Shown one piece after another: positions 22,670 through 33,921 of a DNA stretch of 64,000 nt (within the stretch, counting starts at the first letter, position 1; each line of letters opens with the position of its first letter). The stretch comes from Laetiporus sulphureus 93-53 (taxonomy: Eukaryota > Basidiomycota > Agaricomycetes > Polyporales > Laetiporaceae). The translations under genes and the position numbers were made by a program. The notes under the pieces were generated by a model. The model saw nothing but the letters and a program-made list of their open reading frames with translations, did no database searches and was not told the DNA's origin. The stretch spans positions 131,623-195,622 of the forward strand of contig NW_024468532.1 of assembly GCF_001632365.1 (NCBI RefSeq), read 5' to 3'.

Positions 22670-25600
22670 TCAAGCAGGTACTGCCATCGCAGGTTGCGCA
22701 CTGTACGCCGGAATGTTCTCAACGTACTCCCGTTGAGGCATAACCAGGGGCTGTGACTCTACATATTGCTCGCCACAGAGCTGAACAATGAAATCATGCA
22801 GCATTTTGCCGTAGCGATCTGACATAGCAGTCAGCTAAGAAGCAAGTTATATTCCGGTGCAGTTGAACTTACGAGCAAGTGGGACATGGGCGCCCACCCT
22901 GAAGATAATCATGCTGCAAACATTGATAAGCATCTTTCAAAGCCGGAAGCTCGCGATTGTCACCGTAGCTCACCTGATGAAATCTACCTCAGCGCGAAGG
23001 GTAGCACATGTTTCCTCGCTGCCGCAATCGATGGCAACGCGCAGGAATCGCACAAGCACTCTCCCTGCCATAAACCAACACATCTACGAATGAAAATGTT
23101 AACGCAGACGATGAGTAAAACATGAGTGACGTACCATAGGGAAAAGACCCAACAGAGAAACGTCATAGCTGGTCGAGTACACATTGTACAACAAATCCAG
23201 TATCGCACGAGACGCATGCAAGATCTTGCAAGAAGAGGTACAGGTTGATCGTCCCACGACAGCATGGGGCTCGTGCAGGAGTATCTCGGCACTGGTTTGT
23301 GAAAATACGTCAAAGGGCTGGCACATGCGAAAGAAAGCTGATTGCGCACTATTGTGCCGCAGTGCAAGCCGCAAACAGATGAGGATCGACTGTGTCCTTT
23401 ATCGGATTCCTCAAGTGCGCAGGAAAAGATGCCTTGAACAACGTGATCAGTCGGTCTAACTGAACAAATGCTTCTGTCTCCCTGGGGTCTACAGACTCTC
23501 CAGTGAGGGAGGCCTTCGCAGACTTTGTAGGCATGGCCGAAGGATCGTGCGTATGATACCTCTGGCGGAATCGTAAGTTGAAGTTCTTGACCTTCGACAG
23601 AAGTATCGTGGACTTGATATACAAGATAAACGGATCGATCTGGTCTTCTGGGTGTGTCAACAGCATATCGTTCTCATGAGACCATTGCCGCTCAGCCGGA
23701 AGAACGAGAATCTGTCTGATATTAACATAGCACCATAATCGTCGAGGAAAATTGTACGAACCCCCTGTTCGAACTGATCCCGGCGGACAGGTAGGAGCTG
23801 CGACACATCTTGATCATCAAGAGTCATTGCCCAGCCGTTCCCTGTTCCATGCGTGCGCTCAATTGCGTATCCTGTAAGAAAATTGGCTACGTGACGCTAG
23901 CTCTGACAGAAACGAGAATTACCAATCCAGAAAGTGTTGCGTCTCATCTCGTCTTCAATCACGGTTTTCGCCGGGCCCAAGAGAGACGGTGGCCTCAAGG
24001 TTTCCGCAATCGCATGAAAGGGAGGGCAAACATTCAATCCGCATGGCAGAGAATACCGAAGGGCATGAGAGGTATTCAGGAATGCCTGAAGACATGTAAG
24101 TAACAATGACGCGAGCGGATAGTCGACTCCAACCTCTGCCCATCTAGATTACACAGGCGGTGTTTGTCAGTTGTACTCAAACGAAGGTCCTATCGAAACC
24201 ACGTACTTAGCATTGCACCAGTACCACCACGATAGCAGAATCAGAGCTTGTCGCAGGACATTTAGTTCTGCAGCAGTACGACATGCCAACCAAAAAGTTA
24301 CCTTGCACGTTCTGGAACAACTCCTTGCCGACGTCCATCGCAGCTTCAAGCGCTTCTTTTGCATATTTGGCTTGCATTTCTGAGAAGGTATCGGGGACGC
24401 CTTCGCTAAGCTTGTACTTGTCAGGAAAGATATCATCTACGCAGAAGTCAGCACAGTTTCGCATAGAACGGATGATCAGCGACTAACATGGAGAGAAATC
24501 AGGAGAAGTTGGGATGTGTGGACGCGGCAAGGCAGCCGTATACATGCTTCCGACAGCACAAATTGCGTGTAGCACTGAAGCCGCCGGAAACCTCGGATGA
24601 GTTGGAGGTAAAGTCAACGACGCCAGGAATGTCGACTGATGGAACAGACGGGTGGCGTCCGGATGGTAAGAGAAGAATGCATCCACGCTGGAGGTCATGG
24701 TAAATTCGGCATCATGTTGGGAAAGGCAACAAAGACTCACAGATGTCGAAGGAATGTAGGCGTCGGCAAATTTCGCGGCCATGCGCTGTGAAAGAGGTCT
24801 TGTCCCTGATCGGAGCTTGGGGTCGTCGGATTTGTGCTAGCATCAATCGTTGGCGAAGCTGACGCGGTGTTGATGCGTGAGGCCGGAGATGGCGCAGAAG
24901 GCGTACCAATAAGACTAGCCACACCCGCCAGGTTGTCCAAAGCTGACCCTGATTGGAATTGCGGTAGAGCAAAAGCATTATCCACACCAACCAATTGTTC
25001 GACCTGAAAGGGGTCGACATCGATGGAGACAATATGGCTGGCAGGAGAGACGTCGCTGATATTCGCGATAAAATTTTCATTGGGGCGGCTGCTCAAGGAC
25101 ACTTCAATCGGCGGGCGGACAAAGCCAGACTGCTGTGAGCTTGAAGTCTTGTCCTTTTCCCGCAGCAATGTCTCGAGTTCATCTATGGCGCTTTCAACAT
25201 CAAAGTGGACATCATCGGTGAAGGAAAGGTGACACACTGATTCTGTTCTCCAATCTCTCAAAGCGGGTCTTAGGATGTTCAAACAGGTCGTTGGTGTCCG
25301 CTTCAGAGACTGATAGTCCATGTTCCGCGTCATCCGGTGCAGGCGACAGAAGATCGGCTAGCGCACCTTCATCAAATGTGCAATGAGGATGGGGTGGCAA
25401 TTCAGCACCCGCTGGAGCGTGTGCTACCGCGTAAGAGTGTGAGCGCACGCATGTCGAGCATGGTCGCTTCGCATCGCTGTCGGTGTACTCAGTACGCCTC
25501 GGCCATCGGTCTACCAACCGAGGGAACGAACCATTTCTTGGAACTCAATCAATATGTATGCCCATCCGAATGAGATGCATCGGTCACTTACCAGCTTGCG

Positions 25601-25759
25601 TTTCCGACACTGATGGCATGCCTGCGAGTAATTAGGGGTGAGTACGTGCGCCATAGATAGGATGCACCGGGAACAAACCTGGTTTCTTCGTAGTACATGT
25701 GCGCTCTGGAATGGCTGGTCGCCAGATGCACGCGAGGTTGACGCTGAGGCCTTTGGCAT
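22670..25759 (-). CDS. Zn2Cys6 fungal transcription factor
   Basis: Binuclear zinc cluster regulator with a middle homology region (Fungal_trans type). From ATG 25759 (MPKASASTSRASGDQPFQ) the spliced DNA-binding domain reads ACHQCRKRKLKCDAKRP then CSTC: Cys-X2-Cys-X6-Cys-X5-Cys-X2-Cys. The third Cys exists only if a 5-base microexon (25532-25536) is used. The sixth Cys lies about 20 residues later (HPHCTFDE), further than the usual 6-8. A coiled-coil linker follows (RFERLENRISELETLLREKDK). The regulatory domain includes LVDAFFSYHPDATRLFHQSTF and PRFPAASVLHAICAVGS. The protein ends QPAMAVPA at 22670. It is divergent from the GGT gene. Targets are unknown. An upstream in-frame start near 25807 is possible. 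Confidence 0.85.
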
Positions 25760-26353
25760 TGCTGGACAGTGACTACTGCACCCCGAACGACGTGGTGAGC
25801 GATGCAAATGACCCGACGTTGCTGCGATTGTCGAGTGAAATCAGCTCTGCCATAAGCAGCTTAGCACGACGCGGGATTTGCCATCCTAGGCTGCTTATGT
25901 AATTGTCTTGTTCCGCCCGCCGTACTACACACCGCCGCCTCCAGTTTCGCGAGAGGCGTTCGATGATGCCTCCGTGTTTGTTGGAGGGACTCCCGAGCAG
26001 GTTAGGTGGCGGTGCAGGGTAGCCAAGCATATCACAGGAGCCTCGGGCTCCGGTAAGCGGAGAATTCTTCCTAAGGCTTTTACGCACCGCTCACGGAAAT
26101 GCGTAGCGCCAACGGCAGGAGAAGAACCTTTCTGCCAAGTTACCGGTATAATTCAGTGTATCATAGCATATGTAAGGAGAAGCTGGGCCATTGTTTTTGT
26201 GCGCTGATGGGCGACGGAAGGCCGTTCCCGCGCACGATAGTCTTGTGCATTGAGTCAGTGGAGATATCGATAAGTAATTCATTGCGTTCACATTTAACAG
26301 CATACACCGATTTTGAGCGTTCTCGGTGACTCCGCCTCTCGAGACCAGCCACG
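25760..26353. other. Shared divergent promoter, regulator and GGT
   Basis: 594 bases between the starts of the Zn2Cys6 regulator and the gamma-glutamyltranspeptidase. No clear TATA box. Frames here on both strands have no family signal. A shared regulatory region is inferred from layout only. Confidence 0.5.
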
Positions 26354-28938
26354 ATGAAGATTGACTGGAGCAAGGTGTATCAGCCCGAGATCGTATTCCA
26401 GCGGTTTCCAAGCCGGCGATCCCAAGTATACAGCACCAAGGGCATGGTGGCTGCATCGCAGCCTTTGGCTGTTGAAGCAGGGCTGGAGGTTTTGAGAAAA
26501 GGCGGGAACGCGGGTAAGAGGCTCTGTGCGTTGTCGTAGACATCCGGCTTTGACCTCGACTAGCCGATGCCGCCGTCGCCGTTTCTGCCGCATTGAACGT
26601 GACGGAACCTAGCTGTTGTGGGATCGGTGGGTGAGCACTCCCGTATAATACCACCCATGACCCATTCAAGCATGTCAATAGAGATGCATTCTGTCTCTTT
26701 TATGATGCGAAGAGCAAAGTTGTCAAGGCCCTAAATGGCTCCGGACGATCTCCGGCGAAACTGACCATTGACTATGTTCGCCAGCAGGGCGTTACAGGCA
26801 ATAAGATTCCAGCTGCTAACCTCAATAGTGTAACAGTACCTGGTACGCGTTCTTGCAAGTCTTGTCAGACAATGGCCCATCTTCCTGTCATCTCAGGTGC
26901 TGCCGCGGCATGGGTCGACACAGTCTCACAATTCGGAAATGGGAAACTCTGCCTCGCTGATGTACTGGAGCCTGCTATCAAGCTTGCAGAAGAAGGGTAA
27001 GCTAAACGAAGCCTGTTTCTGTCCCAATGTGGCTGATGGGATCTTAGCGTACCGGTATCGGAGATCCATGCATTCTCTGTGCGTGCGTCTCCGTGAGATT
27101 GGTTCTGTACTAAGCTTACGGTAACACTCACTGCAGTGGCAAAGATCCGAGGAGCTTATCAAGGATGCTTCACCGAATGGAGATGAGATGCTCCTGAATG
27201 GCAAGGCTCCACTCCTCGGGCAAGTCGTGAAGCTGCCCAACCTTGCGAAAACCTTCCGCTCCGTGGCCGAATACGGCAAAGACGGCTTCTACAAGGGTTG
27301 GGTTGCCGAAGCGATCGTTGAGCTTATACAGAGCAAAGGAGGCGTGATGGAGCTCGAGGACCTTGCTGAGCACGAGACCTCCTTCGTAGATCCTATCAGC
27401 TACACATTTCAAGATGAAGTCACTCTGTATGAGGTATGGCCCAATTCTCACGGCAGTAACGGTGTGCTGAGATCAATTAGTGTCCTCCGAATGGGCAAGG
27501 TATCACCGCCTTGCTTGCGCTAGGTATTTTGGAAAACATGGAGAAACAGGGTAAAATCCGGTCCCTGCTGGAGATGGAGCATAATTCTGCAGAGTACCTT
27601 CACGCCCTTGTTGAGGCTCTCCGGTATGTTGGCCCTCTGTCTTTGCTATCATTTATTGAGAGATCATTTCATCAGGCTCGCATTTGCTGGTACGCAGAAG
27701 TAATCTGGCATTTACCACCATCTGTCCCCATAAATGCTGCTCTTTACAGACACCCAATACTACGTCACGGACCCCGACACAACAAACATCCCTGTTGCTG
27801 AGCTCTTGAGCAAGGTTAGGAATCAAGGATTCCTGCGAAGGTGTGCTGGTTGATTATTAGCTCCTGGTAGGAATATTTGGCTTCCAGAGCGAGTCTATTC
27901 GATCCCAAGAAGACGAATGCCAAGGTCATCCATGTAAGTCAGGGGCATGTCATTATTTGGCCGTTCTGATTTCTCGCCAGGGCAACCCAGTTTTCTCGTC
28001 AGACACGGTCTACTTCTCGGGTAGGCTCAATGTCCCTAGCTCATGCATGATATTGCTCATCAGCTCCTGTAGTAACGGATCAGTGGGGTAATGCCTGCAG
28101 TTACATTCAGAGCAACTATGCTGGTCAGTACACTGAAGAAGGGTCGAGCGAGTCAATTAATGAGGCTTTCCTTTCAGGCTTCGGAACGGGAGGTTCGTTG
28201 CGCTATTCCATAGTATTGGTTGGCACACTTACAGCTGGACGAAAGCTGTACCAAAGGGCTGTGGCTTCACGTTGCAAAACCGTGGCAGCAATTTCAACCT
28301 CACACCCGGTCATCCAAATGCATTGGAGGCAAGCTTACTAAAGGCTAGGATTCTAATAGCGTATCTCAACAGTGATCGTGGTTTCTAGGGTGGTAAACGA
28401 CCGTATCATACCATCATCCCTGCGATGGCGCTCAGAGGCAAAGATTTGTTCCTTTGCTACGGCGTGATGGGCGGGTTCATGCAGGTAAAATTCAGCCGTC
28501 AAAGCTTCCTGATCTACTGTCCGACGTCTCCATCCCCAGCCGCAAGGCCACGTTCAGGTACTGCTCAATATTCTCCGCGGTTTCACCGCCCAAGCTGCGT
28601 TGGACGCGCCCCGACTCTGCATATCCGCTGGGAGCCCGGACTCGCTGACGTCGGGTGAGGCAGGCGATGTCAACAGCGAGGTATATTTCGAGGAAGGAAT
28701 CACACTCGAGACAGTGCAGAAACTTCGAGGTATGTTATTCTGTAATTCATGCGAAGAATTTGGAACAAGAGTTCGCGTTACAGACATGGGCCACGATGCG
28801 CGGCACGTCACCGGTTTGGCAAGGGGCATGTTCGGTCGTGGGCAGGTTATCCAGAAGATTGTTGACCAGTCGGGCGTGACCGTCTGGGCAGCTGGTTCAG
28901 ATATGAGAGCTGATGGGCACGCTTCACCTCAAATCTAG
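26354..28938 (+). CDS. Gamma-glutamyltranspeptidase family protein
   Basis: N-terminal-nucleophile hydrolase that transfers or hydrolyses gamma-glutamyl groups, for example from glutathione. It starts [15 protein letters not shown] with no signal peptide. The exons give [21 protein letters not shown] then [25 protein letters not shown]. The likely cleavage site and nucleophile Thr is in SSDTVYFS, followed by [41 protein letters not shown] and GVMGGFMQ. The GNACSxIxSNYxGFG and LQNRGSNF pattern fits the YwrD-like or acylase-like branch rather than classical secreted GGT. About twelve exons; the last intron joins VQKLR to [11 protein letters not shown]. Length is near 590. It is divergent from the zinc cluster regulator, which may control it (inference). 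Confidence 0.88.
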
Positions 28939-29115
28939 TGACTCCACGATGCCAGCTCCGATATGATCGAGCAAGCTGGAATAACATGATAACATATTTC
29001 CGCATGATGTTTTACACAGTGTATGCAAGGATGTACCTAAGACCTTAACTGTTCACTATAAAACTAGCATGACGCAACAGCGTGAATCGCCTGAAGGTGA
29101 AGTTTCAAGGAATGT

Positions 29116-30796
29116 CTACATCCACCTCGGTCTGTGCCGTTCGGAGCCTGACATCTGGACCTTCCTATAGTATCGCAAGTCCCGCGTGCGGTCTTCCCCG
29201 GTCATCCTTCCCCACCCTGCTAGCGGGACTACAAGAGCGGTCAAATTGTCATCGCTGCCCATCTCGTCTGCGAACTTGAGTATACGCTGAGCAGCCGACT
29301 GTGGCGTAGCCGCTCCACGTGCGAGATCGGATATTTCATCGTCGGAGACGACGGACGATATACCGTCCGAGACGAGTGTGATATGCGAGTATTCAGGTCC
29401 TGTTAAGGCAAGATATTGAGGAGACACAGGCACGTCGGAGACCTATGAATACCGACCATGTAGAAGCATGTATCGCATCTGCGGTTCGGGGGTGACACCG
29501 AAACGCTTGTACTTCAGGTCACCGAGACTGCAGGAAGAACGTTCAGATGGAACTGACGCATGCCGTACGAGCGAACACGGACCTTCGCGTGTTTTGCAAT
29601 GCGCCCATCCACCTTCGACAGGAACCAGGGCGATCAATCATTACTAGTCATCGCATGCAATTAAGGGGCACGGCTATACCTTGTTTCGCCGAATGAATCC
29701 ATGGACCGTCCGCTGCCCATCCCCCTGCGGAGCCGGATGGCTTCAACACGTGCGTCGACGTGATGATTCTCAGTCATCGGTACCACTTCCCCGTTGTCGG
29801 TCTTGCTCAAAAGCACCCTGGTGTCACTGCCCGCCAAGGTTAAATTTAGTCGCAAACGTTCGTCGGCTATATCATCCCGTACTCACCCAACATGCGCTAC
29901 TGTCAAAGCGAGCCGTTCTGATGAGAAAAACGGATTGACAGGGTTGTCGAGTGATTGCAGGAGCACAACGGATGCGGTCGCGCCGCAGTCTTGAGCCGCC
30001 TCCTCTATAGACAAGGTTTTGTCCACCTAACGCAATGACATCCGATGCAGCGGATGAACGGTAAGCGGAACCGTGAAAGGGTAGCAACAAAGATGAGGAC
30101 TGGACTACGGCACAGACCTCAAAGAATGCAAGCGTCGCCCGAGCCTCCAGATCCATCTTGGCCGCAAATTGAGGCTGATCCGCGTGAATCCATGGTGCGA
30201 GCGCACCGCCCGTGAATCGCTTGAAGTAGCCGCCAAGTTCGTGTATCCAATCGTACATGTCTGGTATTTGCGACTTGTCCACGTTCTCAAGCAGACCGTG
30301 CAATTCTTGGCGTAGAAACTGAGAAACAGTGGATCCACCATGGCCATCATATATGCCAACAAAAAGGACCTGACGGGCCAAAGCGTCTGGTATAGATGAG
30401 GTGTCCCAATCTATGCGATGTGCCTTTTTCAGGCTGAGACGCAGCTCATCGGGATCGAGAGAGACAGCAACATAGGCATAGAAGTCTTCCTGCTGACTGC
30501 GGACGAAGAGATCATGTAGAGATGCGGTGTTGCAGGACACGCGACGTACATTCTCTCTCCACGAGACGACGCGACGCCTATGACTTTCGGGCTTCGAAGG
30601 GGTATCCGTCCAATACCTGCCGAGCGGATATGAGATTAGATGAGCGATGTTGCGACCACATAGCACGGCACTCACGATCATTCGGCGTAGAAAAGCGTAT
30701 GTAGTCATGATATTCAGCATGACGGTCCACGGGAAAGGGAGTGCGAATCCTTCTCAGAGACGAAGGGCGGAATGATGAGAGAAGCCGAAGAGCCAT
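29116..30796 (-). CDS. Mitochondrial PP2C-type phosphatase, Ptc6-like
   Basis: Metal-dependent Ser/Thr phosphatase. ATG 30796 gives a presequence-like start (MALRLLSSFRPSSLRRIRTPF). Two introns then give IGRIPLRSPKVIGVASSRGER followed by IQQEDFYAYVAVSLDPDEL. The long open frame 29872-30720 hides this, because its N-terminal part reads intron and the wrong frame. Metal-binding motifs are FVGIYDGHGG, LVSDGISSVVSDDEI and GSDDNLTALVV. The C-terminus has PLAGWGRMTGEDRT and ends GSERHRPRWM. The presequence and C-terminal block fit the Ptc6 branch, linked in yeast to mitophagy and pyruvate dehydrogenase control. About six exons. Subcellular location is predicted from the presequence. Confidence 0.85.
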
Positions 30797-30970
30797 GCGA
30801 TGCGGATATGGCCACTGACTAGGTCATGAAAACGCGCCGGCCGCGACAACTGCGACGAGATAGCAGTCCGTGAACTGTGAACTGGACGGCACCCGAGTTG
30901 GAATGTGCGAAAGCGATCAGCCGCACACCGCACATGCCCAACGGATTCGGGGACAGTCAGCGTCGCGCCA

Positions 30971-30976
30971 CACGTG
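30971..30976. promoter_or_regulatory. CACGTG E-box upstream of acid phosphatase
   Basis: Perfect CACGTG, 490 bases before the first phosphatase ATG and about 175 before the PP2C ATG. In yeast this is the Pho4 core site for phosphate-starvation genes. Other bHLH factors use it too, so the role is inferred. Confidence 0.35.
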
Positions 30977-31392
30977 TCGCGCGACGGGGACGCGTCGCTC
31001 GCGATCGACTGGACGATGTTTGCCACTACTCTCATGCGGCGTCGAGCACGAGTCCAGCACCGCTTAGTACGGTACCTCACGGCCTCCAATCTCACCATGC
31101 GTTCGGAATTTGCTCGCCTAAATAGAAGGTGGATATGCATGATGAGCGGGCCCACTGACCACTTCTTGCCGTTCGCATCTATCTTCGCTGTCACATCCAC
31201 GCTTGTTCAGGCGACAGAAGTACTCTCCGTTGTTGGACGCTTGCTTCAGCGCAATGATTGGTCCTATCACGCCCGTGCGCATTCTCTTTACGTCATGGCA
31301 TATTTCTTTAATCGCTTCTTGCGATGTGCGCTCGTTCTCGTGATGTGCAGGGACGCGATGCCATTGCCAGGCAAGCGCCAGATGCCTACCAC

Positions 31393-31400
31393 ATAAATAG
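31393..31400 (+). promoter_or_regulatory. TATA-like box, first acid phosphatase
   Basis: CATAAATA 61-68 bases before the ATG at 31461. The downstream paralogue has TATAAAT at nearly the same distance. Confidence 0.4.
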
Positions 31401-31460
31401 CCTTTCTTTCAATGCTGCATCCTCGGCGGGGTTTGCTGTCCCAGCATCCAAGTCTCCGTC

Positions 31461-33490
31461 ATGCTACCCATCCTCTTGCTGCTCGGTATCCTCCCAGTAG
31501 GACTGGCGCTTCCTGCGGAATTTGCTTCCTCATATGCCGGAGCAACTTCCACCAATACGTTCCCGCCTCCGGGCGCTACGGTTGAGGCTAACGAGAAATA
31601 TTTCCCTGGCCCTGAGGAAGTGGGCTTCGCTGGACCAACACCGAGTGAGTCGTATGACCAAGAGTTAGAATTACCGGTCGCTTACTACATCATCTCCGTC
31701 TCAGCGGGTTCTGAGCCAGAGGCGATCGCAACTGCACCTGTCGCGGCCCTCAATTTCCAGACCTATCCCATGGTCGTTTCCTCCGGGATGTATGCCGGAT
31801 CTGGTCCTCCGTTCAACCCCATGTATCACTGGGGCAACCTTGGCCCTTGGTACTCGGTTGGAGGCGTCTTCGGTCTTCCAGATACGTCGCCGCAGGTTCC
31901 AGAGGATTGCGACCTCGAGCAGGTCCATCTCTTACTTCGTCATGGGGCACGTTATCCTACCAGTGGAGAGCTTCCGAGCGTATTTGCAGCTGCATTGCAC
32001 AAGGTAGCTGACAGCACAGGCTTCACCGCGTCTGGGCCTCTGGAATTCTTGAGCACATGGGAATATACACTTGGCGAGGAGATCCTAACGCCCTTCGGTC
32101 GCTCAGAGCCGTAAGTATTCCCTCAAGCGTTTGAAGGTGCACACGGCTGAGAGTTCATAGGTTCAATCTTGGTGTAGGCTTCAGAGTCAAGTATGGAAGT
32201 TTGTTGAACGGATTCACGGATATCCCGGTATTCCGCACGACTTCTGAAGGTTTGCTTAATAGCTTCATAACATTGCACGACTGCTGACGTCGCGTGGACC
32301 GTAGACCGTATGGTGGCATCACTGTGAGTCGATCGTTCAGCTGATTGAGCGTGACTAGACATTATCGCTAGTGAGAACTTCGCTGTTGGTTTCTTCGGGG
32401 TGCCCGAGTATTTGACCTCGTACCATGAGGAGATCATCATCGAATCGTCGGGCTTCAACAATACACTTGCCCCGTACGAGACCTGCACGAACGCCAATAA
32501 CGATGTCGGCGGCACCATAGGCTCATATGCGGCCGGCAACTGGTCTGAGGTCTACCTGAAAGACACTGTCACGAGGCTTCAGCAGTATCTGGTCGGTTTC
32601 AACCTGACGGCCGATTATGTCTATGCGATGCAAGGCTTGTGCGCCTATGAGACTGTGTCGCTAGGATACTCCAAATTCTGCGAGCTATTCACTGAAGAAG
32701 AATGGCGTGGGTTCGAATATTCAATTGGTACGCACTCAGATTACAATCTGCCGGGGACCGTTGGTTTCAATGCTGAAAGCTTTGCCAGATCTTGATTTCT
32801 GGTATGGACAAGGACCTGGAAGCCCAAACTCGGCTGCGCGAGGGGTTGGGTGGGTTCAAGAGCTGGTCGCGCGACTCACAAAAACTCCGATCACGACATT
32901 CGATACGAACGTGAACAAGACTCTGGACGACAACAACATCACGTTCCCGCTCAATCAACCGATCTACATCGATGCTACTCACGATGTTGTGATTGCGAAT
33001 AGTGAGCAGCTGCATCGCGTTTCGTTAAGGTGTACAGCTAACCATCGTCAGTTATAACTGCATTGAATTTTACAACCATGGCTGCGAATGGGCCTCTGCC
33101 TTGGGACCGTACCCCTGTTGGACAGGTACGCTCCAATCTACACCAAATGTCCGGTTATCCTAATGACGCATTGACACTCCCCAGACTTACCATGTGCAGC
33201 ACATTGCGGCTTACACCTCAAACCTTGTTGGCCAGGTGCTATCGTGTCCTGTCTCTTCTGCCAACTCCACAAAGGAAAAATTCATCAGATTCCTTCTGAA
33301 CGACGGTGCAGTGCCATTGACAGGCATCTCGCATTGCGAGACGCCTAACAAGGATGGGCTTTGCTTGTTTGACAACTTTGTGGAGGGGATGAAGGAGCGT
33401 ATCGCGGAGATTGACTACGCGTACGACTGCTTCGGGGACTACTCCATCCCGGTGCCGGACGACATAATCGACGGGAGGATGCCGCGCTGA
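31461..33490 (+). CDS. Secreted histidine acid phosphatase / phytase-like, copy 1
   Basis: Branch-2 histidine phosphatase that releases phosphate from organic esters outside the cell. The signal peptide is MLPILLLLGILPVGLALPA. The phosphohistidine motif LLRHGARYPTSG carries the nucleophile His, and the proton-donor motif IDATHD is near the C-terminal half. Several N-glycosylation sequons (NNT, NWS, NLT, NKT, NIT) and paired Cys support secretion. Exons join as GPTPTGSEPEAIATAP, SEPFNLGVGFRVKYG, and across a 19-base microexon (32305-32323) as SEDRMVASLENFAVGFFG. It ends VPDDIIDGRMPR. About eight introns, roughly 520 residues. It is tandem with copy 2, and intron positions match. Phytase versus general acid phosphatase cannot be decided from sequence alone. 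Confidence 0.9.
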
Positions 33491-33921
33491 ATGGCGGTGA
33501 GATGGAGGATGCACAATCGCAGCGCACCTTTGTCTCTACGTCATGTATTAGCGGATGCTGCAGTCAATATCAAGGTCTTGATCAGGATTTGATCCGGGTA
33601 CCTTTATTTCGTAGCCCTTCTCCGCTGAAACCCGACACGATCGTGACTGAGGCTATCAGTTTGATGTTGAGTCACTACCTGATTGGCCATGTTGACCTCG
33701 TGCGTCGCGGTGCGTGTTCGCATTGAACATGTACGAGGCACCCTTCATCAACGTGCATGTCACTGAAGGTTTCCAGGAACACGGCCGATACGGCATGTGC
33801 GCAGGAGGTCTGATCCAACAATTTGCCGAGCATTCTCACCATCAGCTTAGCTCTGCAATATAAATCTCTCCAGGATGAACCTGCACTACGGGTCTTGCGC
33901 CGCCCTCCGTGTCCTACCGAC
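33491..33921. other. Promoter of acid phosphatase copy 2
   Basis: 431 bases between the tandem phosphatases. TATAAAT lies at 33859-33865. The minus strand carries CACGTT at 33750-33755, a weaker Pho4-type core. No separate gene seen. Confidence 0.5.
33859..33865 (+). promoter_or_regulatory. TATA box, acid phosphatase copy 2
   Basis: TATAAAT 57-63 bases before the ATG at 33922, matching the spacing in copy 1. Confidence 0.5.

Larger units (their letters stand above)
30797..31460. other. Divergent promoter, PP2C and first acid phosphatase
   Basis: 664 bases between divergent starts. It holds a CACGTG palindrome at 30971-30976 and a TATA-like site at 31393-31400. A 148-codon minus-strand frame crosses it without any family signal. 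Confidence 0.55.

Noticed and set aside
26354..28938. GGT as a pseudogene because of many apparent frame breaks
   Set aside because: All breaks coincide with GT..AG introns that rebuild the family motifs, including the nucleophile region.
29872..30720. PP2C starting at MLNIMTTYAF
   Set aside because: This frame reads through two introns. Splicing from ATG 30796 gives the family block VIGVASSRGER and a presequence.
30754..31200. 148-codon minus-strand frame overlapping the PP2C start
   Set aside because: Overlaps the PP2C first exon in another frame and the divergent promoter; Arg/Ser-rich without known motif.
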